DNA from: Oscillospiraceae bacterium
GTDB taxonomy: Bacteria; Bacillota; Clostridia; Oscillospirales; UBA929
Direction: 5' to 3'
NCBI GenBank assembly: GCA_009777475.1
Contig: WRLU01000005.1
Span: 1 to 64,000, forward strand
DNA: 64,000 nucleotides
The notes under the pieces are model-generated. The model was not told the DNA's origin. It made no database searches and saw only the letters and a list, made by a program, of their open reading frames with translations. Below, piece after piece: positions 27,010 through 36,087 of this stretch; the stretch's first letter is position 1; every line of letters starts with the position of its first letter. The translations under genes and the position numbers were made by a program.

Positions 27010-28353
27010 TTGTCTGAAGAGCAAAACGGCTATCCTGTTCCGGAAAAACAGGATGTTCACGGATTCGATGAGCCTCTTGGCCGGGAGCAACCCTCGCTGG
27101 AGTCAGCAGAACCTGTTTCGCAGGAACCGTCCTCGATGGAATCCGAAATGCCTGATGAAAGCCAGATAAACGATGAATCAGAAATAGCACCTGAGGATAC
27201 CGGATCAGCACCCAGGAAAAAAGGGCTGTTCGGTTTGCTTGGGCTGTTCAGGAAAAATAAAAAAAAGAGAAATATCGAGACAGAGGACTCCAAGGAGGAT
27301 CGCCCCGAACAAACAGAGGTTTCCGGGGAAGCCGAAGCATCTTCAGGGCAAACAGGCGGTACTCAAGAGACCCCGGACAAAAAAAGGAAGGGCAAAAAGG
27401 AAAAGAAACCGAAAAAAGAAAAGAAGTCTAAAAAATCCCCCTCCCCTGAGGGAGTGCCAGATGGCGGTGGTGCCGGGGATGACCCGATTGCTAGGAGCAT
27501 TGCGGCAGAGGTCAGCGAACAGATTGACAATCCGGATAAGAAGGCAAAAAAACCAAAGAAAAAGAAACCGCCAAAGAAAAAGAAGGAAAAAAAACCAAGA
27601 GAATTTAAGCAGCCGAAAAAAGAAAAAATCAAAGAAAAGAAACCTAAAGAGAGCGAAGGAGGGGGGATTGACATGGTTGTGGATACTGTAGATAACATCA
27701 CTGCTGATCAGAACCAAGAAGAAATATCTGAGGTCAATAGCGGCAAAGACAACAAGATGACAGTCAGGATGACCGTTGTTTACACCTCCGTAGCTTGGTT
27801 GTGTGCTTTGGGTATTTTCATGGGGTTTGTGCGCTTTGGCCCAACAGAGCTTCGGGATGTGATTTTCTCTGCCCTTGATTCCTCCGAGCTTGACACTGAT
27901 GCTTACGGCTCTATCATAGATGTTCAGGATGAGTGGCTGGAGCTAGAGGAAAAACGCAAAGAGCTGGATGAAACTGAGAAGGAGCTTGAAGTACGAGAGG
28001 AAGAGCTTGACGAGAGGGAAGAGATGCTTGACGAAAGGGAAGAAGGCTCCAGCGGCCCTTCAAACGGAAGCCAGTCGGCAAGTGAGCCTTCGGAAAGCAG
28101 CGACACATCCGGTTTACTTCCGGGCGACAGCGTTGAGGAGATGGCAAAGCTTCTGCTTGCTATGGAACCGGCACAGGCTGCACGCGTTCTTGAAGGGCTG
28201 AGTGATGAGAGTGCGGAGAAGGCCATAAGGCTGTGTACCTTTATGTCTAAGAAAAAGTTAGCACCCATCTTTGATGCAATGGATCCTGAGGTACGCGTAG
28301 AAATTTTTGACGGCAGCATTCTGGATCCGGATGAATATGATACTGACGACTAG
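27010..28353 (+). CDS. MotE-like/MgtE N-terminal-domain flagellar protein with lysine-rich N-terminal extension
   Basis: Lys/Pro/Glu-rich first half, single TM (VVYTSVAWLCALGIFMGFV), coiled coil, C-terminal LLAMEPAQAARVLEGLSDESAEKAIRLCTFMSKKKLAPIFDAMDPE. Confidence 0.75.
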   Translation: MSEEQNGYPVPEKQDVHGFDEPLGREQPSLESAEPVSQEPSSMESEMPDESQINDESEIAPEDTGSAPRKKGLFGLLGLFRKNKKKRNIETEDSKEDRPEQTEVSGEAEASSGQTGGTQETPDKKRKGKKEKKPKKEKKSKKSPSPEGVPDGGGAGDDPIARSIAAEVSEQIDNPDKKAKKPKKKKPPKKKKEKKPREFKQPKKEKIKEKKPKESEGGGIDMVVDTVDNITADQNQEEISEVNSGKDNKMTVRMTVVYTSVAWLCALGIFMGFVRFGPTELRDVIFSALDSSELDTDAYGSIIDVQDEWLELEEKRKELDETEKELEVREEELDEREEMLDEREEGSSGPSNGSQSASEPSESSDTSGLLPGDSVEEMAKLLLAMEPAQAARVLEGLSDESAEKAIRLCTFMSKKKLAPIFDAMDPEVRVEIFDGSILDPDEYDTDD

Positions 28354-28460
28354 CGGTGTCCCTGAGCTTTCCCGGAGTACCTTACAGCACACTTCATCAT
28401 GGGGCAGAGGCTCTCTTAAAAAAGCTTTGAAAAAAAATTAAAGTTTTTTTGAAAAAAAGC

Positions 28461-28488
28461 TAAAGTTTCATTTGTAACATTACGATAT
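28461..28488 (+). promoter_or_regulatory. Candidate SigD (sigma-28) promoter upstream of fliK
   Basis: TAAAGTTT - 12 bp - TACGATAT, close to the TAAA(GTTT)/GCCGATAT consensus. Confidence 0.5.
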
Positions 28489-28517
28489 AGGGTGTAGACC
28501 CTAAAAATAAAGGAGGC

Positions 28518-30311
28518 ATGCAGATGGTAGACCTGAGCGCTTTGCTCATGCAAACAAGCCCTCAAGGAAGAGGCGGGCATGGGTCACGTGAGCGCGTAAC
28601 AGGTGAAGGATTCGCCGAAATGCTATTTGTCAACTCAGAGGGCAAAGACGTGACTGCTGAGAGTCAAAGAGGTTTTTCCTTTGTTCACCCCAGGCGGGAA
28701 CCCTTGCCGCCGGAAAAAACAAAGAAGGATGAATTACCGGACATGGATGTCAACGCCGTCGTAATCCCCCCAGGTGCTGAAAGTCAGGACGACTTGGCCC
28801 GCCTGATTGCCCATTTGCTGGGGCAGGAGGATAACGGTGTGTTTTTGCGTGGGATTTCGGATATGTTAGCTGAGGCTCAATTGCCGGGTGGCACCGAAAT
28901 GCCCATCACCCTTTCGGACTTAGACAATGCTTTGCAAAGCTTGCAGGCTGTCTTTTCCGAGAACCCGCAGCCTGGCATGGAGATGCTCGCTGAGCTTTTC
29001 CCGGCACTATCCGCGGATGCGGCTGAAGCCGGGAGGGACGCGGGTCTGCTTGAACAGGACGCGGCAGACCATTCAGCGCAGGAAAATGACGTACCCGGGC
29101 AGACAGAACAGCAAAGCTCAAGGCATGCGGAGGTGGGTCCATCGGCTGTCCCGGGACAGGGCGGTGACTTGCCGGATCAGCCTGAGGGCGGGCCACAGTC
29201 CCTCCAGGAGCCATCTTACAAGGATCGTTCGCTGTTTTTGCAGGGCAAGGCTGAAGCCTCTCCCGATTCGTTGCAGTCTGGGACACTGGAGGCCCGGGGT
29301 GAGGGCATCCAGGGCCAGGATAATCCCGGGCATGAGCAGAAGCCAATTGCGGACGAACCGCCGCCGCTGCTCAAGGATTCTATTGATAGAATTACCACAG
29401 TAAAAGAGGGGCAGCATGTCTTGAATTTGTCCCGCTCCTCAAAAGCTCCTGGCTTGATGACCTCGGCAGAGCCGGCTGCTCAGGATGAGGCATTGGAAAA
29501 ACAGCCTCTGCCGGAAGAAGCCATTCAGTCTGCGCGTTCAGCTCCAAAGCTTCGCTATGCAGACATTATCGCGGCAAAGGTACGCTTGTCGGCGGAGCAG
29601 GGTTCGGCCGCGCAGGGCGGTGACGGTTCACAGGAGGCGGGTCTGCTGGCCGACTCGGAGGAAGAGCTGACGTTGCTTAAGGCAAGGCCTGAAAAGCAGG
29701 AGGAAGGGTTTTCACGCAAGGTTAACTTTATCCAGTCGTTCCAAAACGCCGGACAGAATGAGAGTGTCCCGCTTGCCGGAAAAGCCGAAACAGCCAGCAC
29801 GGTAAGACAGGCTATGACAGAGAACATCATTGAGCAGGTTGTGCAAGACGCGGCTCTGTGGAAAACCGGTGAAGGTACCGCCCTGACGTTAGAACTGTCG
29901 CCAAGGTTTCTGGGTAAAATCTCAATTCTGCTTATGACCGCGGCAGGAGGCGGGGTTACCGCTCACATCAAGGCGGAAAACGAATCGGTAAGGGCGATTC
30001 TCGCCAGCGAGACAGAGACCCTTAGGGCATCGCTTAAGGACTCGGGTATTAACATGGAGGACATTGAGGTTTCAGATTCCGACATAAGCTGGGATTTTTC
30101 TCGCAACAGCTCTTGGCAGGATGGCTCTGGGCAGTACCCTCCGGGCTATGACCCGGCAGACAGGATTGCTGCCGATTACCGAATCCGCGGATTGCCTGAG
30201 GAAGCAGAGGCCATTGATGGAATCGGAGAAGAACCCCCCGACCCATTTTACCAAACCGGAAGGGTCACGGCCGGAAATGGGGAGGATGCGGCCTTTGACT
30301 ACCGGGCATAG
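28518..30311 (+). CDS. fliK: Flagellar hook-length control protein FliK
   Basis: Long low-complexity N-terminus, C-terminal ALTLELSPRFLGKISILLMTAAGGGVTAHIKAENESVRAILASETETLRASLKDSGINMEDIEV. Confidence 0.88.
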   Translation: MQMVDLSALLMQTSPQGRGGHGSRERVTGEGFAEMLFVNSEGKDVTAESQRGFSFVHPRREPLPPEKTKKDELPDMDVNAVVIPPGAESQDDLARLIAHLLGQEDNGVFLRGISDMLAEAQLPGGTEMPITLSDLDNALQSLQAVFSENPQPGMEMLAELFPALSADAAEAGRDAGLLEQDAADHSAQENDVPGQTEQQSSRHAEVGPSAVPGQGGDLPDQPEGGPQSLQEPSYKDRSLFLQGKAEASPDSLQSGTLEARGEGIQGQDNPGHEQKPIADEPPPLLKDSIDRITTVKEGQHVLNLSRSSKAPGLMTSAEPAAQDEALEKQPLPEEAIQSARSAPKLRYADIIAAKVRLSAEQGSAAQGGDGSQEAGLLADSEEELTLLKARPEKQEEGFSRKVNFIQSFQNAGQNESVPLAGKAETASTVRQAMTENIIEQVVQDAALWKTGEGTALTLELSPRFLGKISILLMTAAGGGVTAHIKAENESVRAILASETETLRASLKDSGINMEDIEVSDSDISWDFSRNSSWQDGSGQYPPGYDPADRIAADYRIRGLPEEAEAIDGIGEEPPDPFYQTGRVTAGNGEDAAFDYRA

Positions 30312-30355
30312 TACATCATATGAAGAATAAATATAAATGATAGGAGGAAAGAATT

Positions 30356-31057
30356 ATGACAGATGCTATTTCAATTCTTGAAGAATACAAGCTCCCGTCC
30401 GTAAAGCCCACCGTAAAAACCTTGGGCAAGGATGAGTTTCTCCAGCTTTTAATCGTGCAGCTGCAAAACCAGGACCCTTCTTCACCTATGGAGAACTCCG
30501 ACATGATGCAGCAAATGGCAGTAATGGCTCAGATGGACAGCATAGCCACCATGTCAAGCTCTGCGTTGCAGAGCCAGACCTATTCCATGATAGGCAAGGG
30601 TGTTATGGGTTACATCTACAATGAAGAAACCGGAACACGTACCAGCGTTATCGGAGTGGTTGACAGCGCGGGAACAGAGTCAGGGAAGCCGTATGTTAAG
30701 ATTGACGGCAAGGTTATCTATGTCGAAAACATAACGCAGGTGTTTGACCAAGGCATCATTACAGGGGCCAGCCAGGCTGTCAATACAGCGACAAGCATGG
30801 TGGGCAAATATGTAAGGGCAAACATAGGCACAGCCGAGGAGCCTGAGTACATAGAGGGCAGGGTTGAACGCTGGCAGACAAAGGGATCCAGTGTCTATGT
30901 AACCATCGGCGGGACCGATGTTATTCTAAACCAGGTCATGGCAGTTGCCAATACCCGCGAGGAGCTGGGGGCAACGCCTGTGGTTACCCCTCCCAGTCAG
31001 GAAACGCCTGAGGAGGACGGAGGCGGAGGCAACGATAGCTGGGAAATCGGTGCCTAG
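30356..31057 (+). CDS. flgD: Flagellar hook assembly/capping protein FlgD
   Basis: LGKDEFLQLLIVQLQNQDPSSPMENSDMMQQMAVMAQMDSI. Confidence 0.92.
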   Translation: MTDAISILEEYKLPSVKPTVKTLGKDEFLQLLIVQLQNQDPSSPMENSDMMQQMAVMAQMDSIATMSSSALQSQTYSMIGKGVMGYIYNEETGTRTSVIGVVDSAGTESGKPYVKIDGKVIYVENITQVFDQGIITGASQAVNTATSMVGKYVRANIGTAEEPEYIEGRVERWQTKGSSVYVTIGGTDVILNQVMAVANTREELGATPVVTPPSQETPEEDGGGGNDSWEIGA

Positions 31058-31132
31058 AGCCATTGTAAGCCATCCCGGGTGCGGGATTTAATATAAAAAA
31101 TAAAAATACCAAAATTTTAGGAGGAAAAAATT

Positions 31133-32179
31133 ATGATGCGTTCCATGTTTTCCGGAGTTTCCGGGCTTCGCAACCACCAAATCAAGATGGATGTTATAGG
31201 TAATAACATCGCCAACGTCAACACCTACGGCTTCAAGGCCAGCCGTGCCAACTTTGCGGATATGTTTAACCAGACCCTGTCGGGTGCTACCGCCCCAGGC
31301 GGAGTAACGGGCGGAACTAACCCCCGCCAGATTGGCCTGGGTGTTCAGGGAAGCGGAATAGATACTATCTTCACCGAAGCCGCCGCAATGAGGACTGACC
31401 GCGCTCTTGACCTCGCTGTTGCGGGCGAAGGGTTCTTCATTGCCACTAAGGGAGATCTCCTCGTTGATGATGGGGTTCCCGATGAGTATTATCTTACTCG
31501 TTCCGGCAATTTCTACTTGGATTCAAAGGGGTATTTAGTTGATGGCGGTGGCAACTATATTTTGGGTGCGTTATTTGCTGAGTACTTTGACGACATAGGA
31601 GAGTATGGCGCATCTGCTGAATGGGTTGATGCTATTGGGGAGGATGCAAGTCTTCGCTCAAGTGAGATAGCTAATCTTGAGGCATACAGAGAGTATATTG
31701 GTGATATTGATTTTAGCGACGGTTCATATCCTTACTACCCGGATACAGCAGAAGATGAGCCTATGTCCTCGCTTGTGACCGGTGCTGGGGACGTTGGAGC
31801 GTTAGGCAGAATTGTCATTCCGCCTACATTCAGAAATCTCTCCATTGGCGAAAACGGTGTTATTACCGCCCAAGATCAAGCGGGGAATACGATTAATATC
31901 GGAGTGCTTGCAACTGCCACTGTTATGAACCCGGGCGGACTGGAGAAGGTAGGCGGAAACCTGTACAGAACCACTGGCAACTCGGGCGAAATGGGACTCG
32001 GATTTCCGGAACTCGGACCTAACGGAGGTCTTGTACCGGGGGCGTTGGAGATGAGCAACGTTGACCTTTCCAAGGAGTTTACCGACATGATTATCACCCA
32101 GCGCGGGTTCCAGTCCAACTCTCGTATCATCACAGTGTCCGACACCATGCTGGAGGAGCTTATAAACCTTAAGAGATAA
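31133..32179 (+). CDS. flgE: Flagellar hook protein FlgE
   Basis: MRSMFSGVSGLRNHQIKMDVIGNNIANVNTYGFKASRANFADMFNQTLSGAT; C-terminal MSNVDLSKEFTDMIITQRGFQSNSRIITVSDTMLEELINLKR. Confidence 0.95.
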   Translation: MMRSMFSGVSGLRNHQIKMDVIGNNIANVNTYGFKASRANFADMFNQTLSGATAPGGVTGGTNPRQIGLGVQGSGIDTIFTEAAAMRTDRALDLAVAGEGFFIATKGDLLVDDGVPDEYYLTRSGNFYLDSKGYLVDGGGNYILGALFAEYFDDIGEYGASAEWVDAIGEDASLRSSEIANLEAYREYIGDIDFSDGSYPYYPDTAEDEPMSSLVTGAGDVGALGRIVIPPTFRNLSIGENGVITAQDQAGNTINIGVLATATVMNPGGLEKVGGNLYRTTGNSGEMGLGFPELGPNGGLVPGALEMSNVDLSKEFTDMIITQRGFQSNSRIITVSDTMLEELINLKR

Positions 32180-32353
32180 TTTTACCCTGCCGTGAGGGCG
32201 GCGCGGATGGGTTTTACTGGTCTGCCCGCGTCTGCCCTCTTGCAGTCCTCGGTGCTGTGTTGTTATGTTTTATGTGCGTTAACCCCGGAAACCCCCGGGA
32301 AACGACAGGTTTTTATCCCGAAAAAATTTCCTGCAAAAATTTCAAAAAAACCT

Positions 32354-32383
32354 TTGCATAAATACTTTATTGTGTGTTATAAT
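32354..32383 (+). promoter_or_regulatory. Internal sigma-A-type promoter upstream of flbD
   Basis: TTGCAT - 18 bp - TATAAT. Confidence 0.5.
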
Positions 32384-32414
32384 GCCTATTAGATATGCGA
32401 AGGGAGCGGTTTGC

Positions 32415-32642
32415 ATGCTTAAGGTAACCAGGCTGAATGACGTGGAGCTCCTCATAAATGCCGATTTGGTCGAATTTATTGAGGAAACCCCGGATACTGT
32501 CATAACGCTTACCACCGGCAAGAAGTTTGTTGTCAAGGAATCAGCGGAGACCCTGGTGGGGCGGATCATACATTACCGCCGGGAGGTTTTCACAAAGCTT
32601 CCGGTCCTGGTCAAGGATGAATACATAGAAAAAGACGGATAA
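32415..32642 (+). CDS. flbD: FlbD family flagellar protein
   Basis: MLKVTRLNDVELLINADLVEFIEETPDTVITLTTGKKFVVKES. Confidence 0.9.
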   Translation: MLKVTRLNDVELLINADLVEFIEETPDTVITLTTGKKFVVKESAETLVGRIIHYRREVFTKLPVLVKDEYIEKDG

Positions 32643-32710
32643 GGTCCGGTTGCACTGCCGTCCGGCAGCCCTTGTGAAATGGAAAATCACTTAGAGACAG
32701 GAGAGAGATT

Positions 32711-33496
32711 ATGGAGCTTTCAACCTTAATAGGAATTGTGGTAATTTTTGTCTGTATCATTATCGGAATATTCCTCGTTGGCGGCAATATGGGGGCGTTC
32801 CTTGACCCCGGGTCGTTTATGATCGTTGTAGCACCTATTGTTGCGGGGCTGCTTGCATCTTACTCGTTTGCCGACTTTTTCTCGTTCCCCAAGCTTCTCG
32901 GCGTTGCCTTCAAGAAGAATGTGTTAAACCCGATAGATGCCATCAACACTATTGTCAGCCTTGCAACCATCGCCCGCAAGGAGGGAATGCTTGCGCTGGA
33001 CGAGAAAACCAGTCAGTTGGAGGATGCATTTTTAAAAAAAGGCATTATGCTGGTGGTTGACGGCACCGACCCGGAGCTTGTCAAAAGCATCATGGAGGCC
33101 GAGATTGTTTCGGTTGAGGGCCGCCATATCAAGGGCCAGGGCATGATGGACTATATCTGCACGGCCGGCCCGGCATACGGAATGATAGGTACCATACTCG
33201 GACTTATAGTTATGCTGGGGAACCTTGACGACCCCTCCGCGCTGGGACCTGGCATGGCACTGGCACTTATCACAACACTGTATGGAAGTATAATTGCAAA
33301 TGCCTTTGCCACTCCTATTAAAACTAAGCTGCAGACGGCATCGGGGCATGAGATTTTGCAGAGAGAGATTATGCTTGAAGGGCTTCTGTCCATCCAGGCA
33401 GGGGAGAACCCCAGGATTATTGAGGAGAAGCTCTACTCCTTCCTCCCGCGTTCCGCAAGGGAGAGCGCGGCAAGTCCTGTAGGCCAGGAGGACTAA
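32711..33496 (+). CDS. motA: Flagellar motor stator protein MotA
   Basis: LDPGSFMIVVAPIVAGLLASY, ARKEGMLALDEK, GPAYGMIGTILGLIVMLGNLDDPSALGPGMALALITTLYGSIIANAFATPI. Confidence 0.95.
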   Translation: MELSTLIGIVVIFVCIIIGIFLVGGNMGAFLDPGSFMIVVAPIVAGLLASYSFADFFSFPKLLGVAFKKNVLNPIDAINTIVSLATIARKEGMLALDEKTSQLEDAFLKKGIMLVVDGTDPELVKSIMEAEIVSVEGRHIKGQGMMDYICTAGPAYGMIGTILGLIVMLGNLDDPSALGPGMALALITTLYGSIIANAFATPIKTKLQTASGHEILQREIMLEGLLSIQAGENPRIIEEKLYSFLPRSARESAASPVGQED

Positions 33497-33537
33497 TTGC
33501 GGAATAAGAATACATAAACGAAAGGGGCGGACGATCT

Positions 33538-34458
33538 GTGGCCAGGGAAAAGAAAAAGCTAGTGGCATCAATGCCGCTCTGGATGAACACCTTTTGCGAT
33601 ATGGTTTTGCTTGTGCTTACCTTCTTTGTCCTTCTGTATTCAATGAGCTCTCTGGATGTTGCAAAGTGGAAGGTATTCGCGGCAACGCTTGATCAGATGA
33701 GTAAAATTTGGCCTGACTATGAGTCGGTTAATGCGAGGGAGGAGATTCCTGAAGATAGGGAGTCTGCTGGGGAAAATAAAATGGAGTTCGCGATCAAAGA
33801 GGAGGATGTAGTCAATCCCGAGACCGAGTGGGGAAAGGTTATATCGAAGATAGTGGAAGAGGCAGGCCGCATGAACAGCTCATCCCAGATTGCGAGCGAG
33901 GACGGCGATCAGGGCATTGCCATAGCGGTGGAATCGAATGATTTTGAAATTATTCTGCGCTGCCCCGGCGATGTTTTGTTTGGCACTATGGATGCTGCTG
34001 TCAGACCGGCGTTTTACCCCACCCTTGACAAAATAATGAATGATCTTGTTTTGCCCGAGTTTGACAAGGGAACCATAAGCCTGTTGCGCATTGAGGGTCA
34101 CACAGATGAGAGAAAGGTAACCTCAAACCACTCATATATAAAGGACAATCTTGACCTCTCAAGTGCTCGTGCGCTGTCGGTTGCTAAATATATTCTGGGG
34201 AATTACCAGATACCTCCAGAAAAGCTGTCTGCCGAAGGCAGGGGCGAATGGCATCCCGTTAATCCTGATGGCAAAAGCAACCCCAAACAATACAGGATAA
34301 ATCGGCGGGTTGAGTTTATTATGAAGCGCGATCTGGAAAAGCTCCCGCAGGAGGTCTCTGATGAAGACGTCCCATACGAGGAGGTTGCCGGTCCGGAGCC
34401 TCAGACTCAGGCGGTGCCTCCTGTGCAAGAAGTACCCCCAGCCGAAGAAACGGCATAA
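33538..34458 (+). CDS. motB: Flagellar motor stator protein MotB (GTG start)
   Basis: MPLWMNTFCDMVLLVLTFFVLLYSMSSLD, OmpA-like IEGHTDERKV...NLDLSSARALSVAKYIL...RINRRVEFIM. Confidence 0.95.
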   Translation: MAREKKKLVASMPLWMNTFCDMVLLVLTFFVLLYSMSSLDVAKWKVFAATLDQMSKIWPDYESVNAREEIPEDRESAGENKMEFAIKEEDVVNPETEWGKVISKIVEEAGRMNSSSQIASEDGDQGIAIAVESNDFEIILRCPGDVLFGTMDAAVRPAFYPTLDKIMNDLVLPEFDKGTISLLRIEGHTDERKVTSNHSYIKDNLDLSSARALSVAKYILGNYQIPPEKLSAEGRGEWHPVNPDGKSNPKQYRINRRVEFIMKRDLEKLPQEVSDEDVPYEEVAGPEPQTQAVPPVQEVPPAEETA

Positions 34459-34505
34459 GCTGCCGGATTTTCGTAAAAATACAGATTATTAAGGATGTGG
34501 TTTAA

Positions 34506-34907
34506 TTGAGAAAAATGACTTTAGCGGTCTTGGCAGTGCTTGTTATCATTTGCACCCTGGCAGCTTGCTCGCAACCGATTGCTTACCCCGGCTCCGATCT
34601 TCTTGTCTATGAAGTCACCGAGCCAGGTGAGACAATGAGGATTAACGTCAGGGACTCCGACAAGGCCTATACCCTTACCGGCGTGGTGGTGGAATTTAAC
34701 GACAAGCAGATGGGACAAATCTTTGAGGAAAAGAGTCACTACATCAAGGATATAGTAACCGATTATCTTCGCCTGAAGACCCTTGGGGAGCTTGCCAACG
34801 AGCCAACTGAAAGATTTTCTCAGGATATTGCCGCCCTCATAAACGCGAGGTTCCAGATTTCCTCCGTCCAAAATGTCAATCTGCCTGGATTTGTTGTTTA
34901 CCAATAG
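34506..34907 (+). CDS. fliL: FliL-like flagellar basal body-associated protein (TTG start)
   Basis: N-terminal hydrophobic segment, KDIVTDYLRLKTLGELANEPTERFSQDIAALINARF, between motB and fliM. Confidence 0.75.
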   Translation: MRKMTLAVLAVLVIICTLAACSQPIAYPGSDLLVYEVTEPGETMRINVRDSDKAYTLTGVVVEFNDKQMGQIFEEKSHYIKDIVTDYLRLKTLGELANEPTERFSQDIAALINARFQISSVQNVNLPGFVVYQ

Positions 34908-34991
34908 AGATGTTGATCGCCTTATTTGCTTGTCTTTACTGAGGATTTCTTCTTTTTCCTCCAACGGATTTATAAGGTGCTTGATATTGTG

Positions 34992-35020
34992 TTGACATTC
35001 TGCTTGAAAAGATGTATTAT
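34992..35020 (+). promoter_or_regulatory. Internal sigma-A-type promoter upstream of fliM
   Basis: TTGACA - 17 bp - TATTAT. Confidence 0.6.
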
Positions 35021-35085
35021 ACTGTTTGTGTCCACCCTCGCGGGGTGCGGGTTGCCGTGCCGGGAGGGGGAGAGGAGGGATAAGT

Positions 35086-36087
35086 TTGGCAGATGTATTG
35101 TCGCAAAGTGAAATAGATGCTTTGTTAAGTTCGATTTCCTCAGGGGGAGATACCGGTGTTTCAGATGCCGGGGACCCAGGTTCCGGGAGTGCCAAGGCCT
35201 ACGATTTCCGCACGGCCAATCGGTTTAACAAGGAACAGATCCGGACTCTGAATGTGATTTATGATACCTTTGCCCGGTTGCTTTCCTCATATCTTTCAGG
35301 GACACTCAGGGCCATGTGTACCGCCGAGGTTACCAGTGTTGAGGAGCTGAAATATTACGAGTTTGTCAACGCTCTGCCCTCTCCTATTGTTTTGGCAATT
35401 ACTCAAATGCCGCCATTAGCAGGCTCGGTTCTTTTGGAGATGTCCCCCAGCCTGTCATATGCTATAATATCAAGGCTTTTGGGCGGACAGCCTGAAAAAG
35501 AAAATCTATCCCGCAACTTTACCGAGATTGAGCTTGTCCTCTTGGAACGAGTGGTTCGCCAATTTTTGCCGCTGTTCGGAGAGAGCTGGGAAAAGGTAAT
35601 AGGTGTTTCGGCTTCATTGGACCGTATCGAAACCAGCCCCCAGTTTGCTCAGATCGTTGCTATGAATGAAACGGTTGCCATCATAACAATCAATGTCACA
35701 TTAGATGAAACCGAGGGTATGTTTGTTGTCTGTTTGCCGCATTTGGCTCTGGAACCCATCAACCAGCACCTTACCACCAAGTATCTCTACCAGTCGGGCT
35801 TTAACGAGAACAGCGAAATTCAGCCCGCGCATGAGGACATTCGTCTCCGTCTCCAGAGTACCCCCCTTGAGGTAACGGCATCGTTCAACAACACCTTGGC
35901 AACGGTGTATGATGTTTTGACCCTGCAGAAGGGGGATGTGCTTACCCTTGATCATGACATACGGGATAAGGTCACACTGAGGGTTGGGCATTTGCCCAAA
36001 TTTTCCGCTGAAATTGGCGTAAAAGAGAATCGGTACGCCCTGAAAATTACCGATATAATTCGTAAGGGGGATGCAGAGGATGACTAA
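35086..36087 (+). CDS. fliM: Flagellar motor switch protein FliM (TTG start)
   Basis: LSQSEIDALLSSIS, YDFRTANRFNKEQIRTLNVIYDTFARLLSSYLSGTLR, GDVLTLDHDIRDKVTLRVG. Confidence 0.95.
   Translation: MADVLSQSEIDALLSSISSGGDTGVSDAGDPGSGSAKAYDFRTANRFNKEQIRTLNVIYDTFARLLSSYLSGTLRAMCTAEVTSVEELKYYEFVNALPSPIVLAITQMPPLAGSVLLEMSPSLSYAIISRLLGGQPEKENLSRNFTEIELVLLERVVRQFLPLFGESWEKVIGVSASLDRIETSPQFAQIVAMNETVAIITINVTLDETEGMFVVCLPHLALEPINQHLTTKYLYQSGFNENSEIQPAHEDIRLRLQSTPLEVTASFNNTLATVYDVLTLQKGDVLTLDHDIRDKVTLRVGHLPKFSAEIGVKENRYALKITDIIRKGDAEDD

Noticed and set aside
27239-27717. Overlapping ORFs on both strands in the lysine-rich region (150 aa plus; 124/112 aa minus)
   Set aside because: They are by-products of the A-rich Lys codon tract inside the MotE-like gene; composition is low-complexity with no domain or RBS support.
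28906-29417. ORFs of 146, 158 and 99 aa overlapping fliK
   Set aside because: GC-rich low-complexity fliK coding region produces spurious frames on both strands.
32180-32345. Terminator after flgE (CCCCGGAAACCCCCGGG region)
   Set aside because: Stems are short and not clearly followed by a T-run, so not called.
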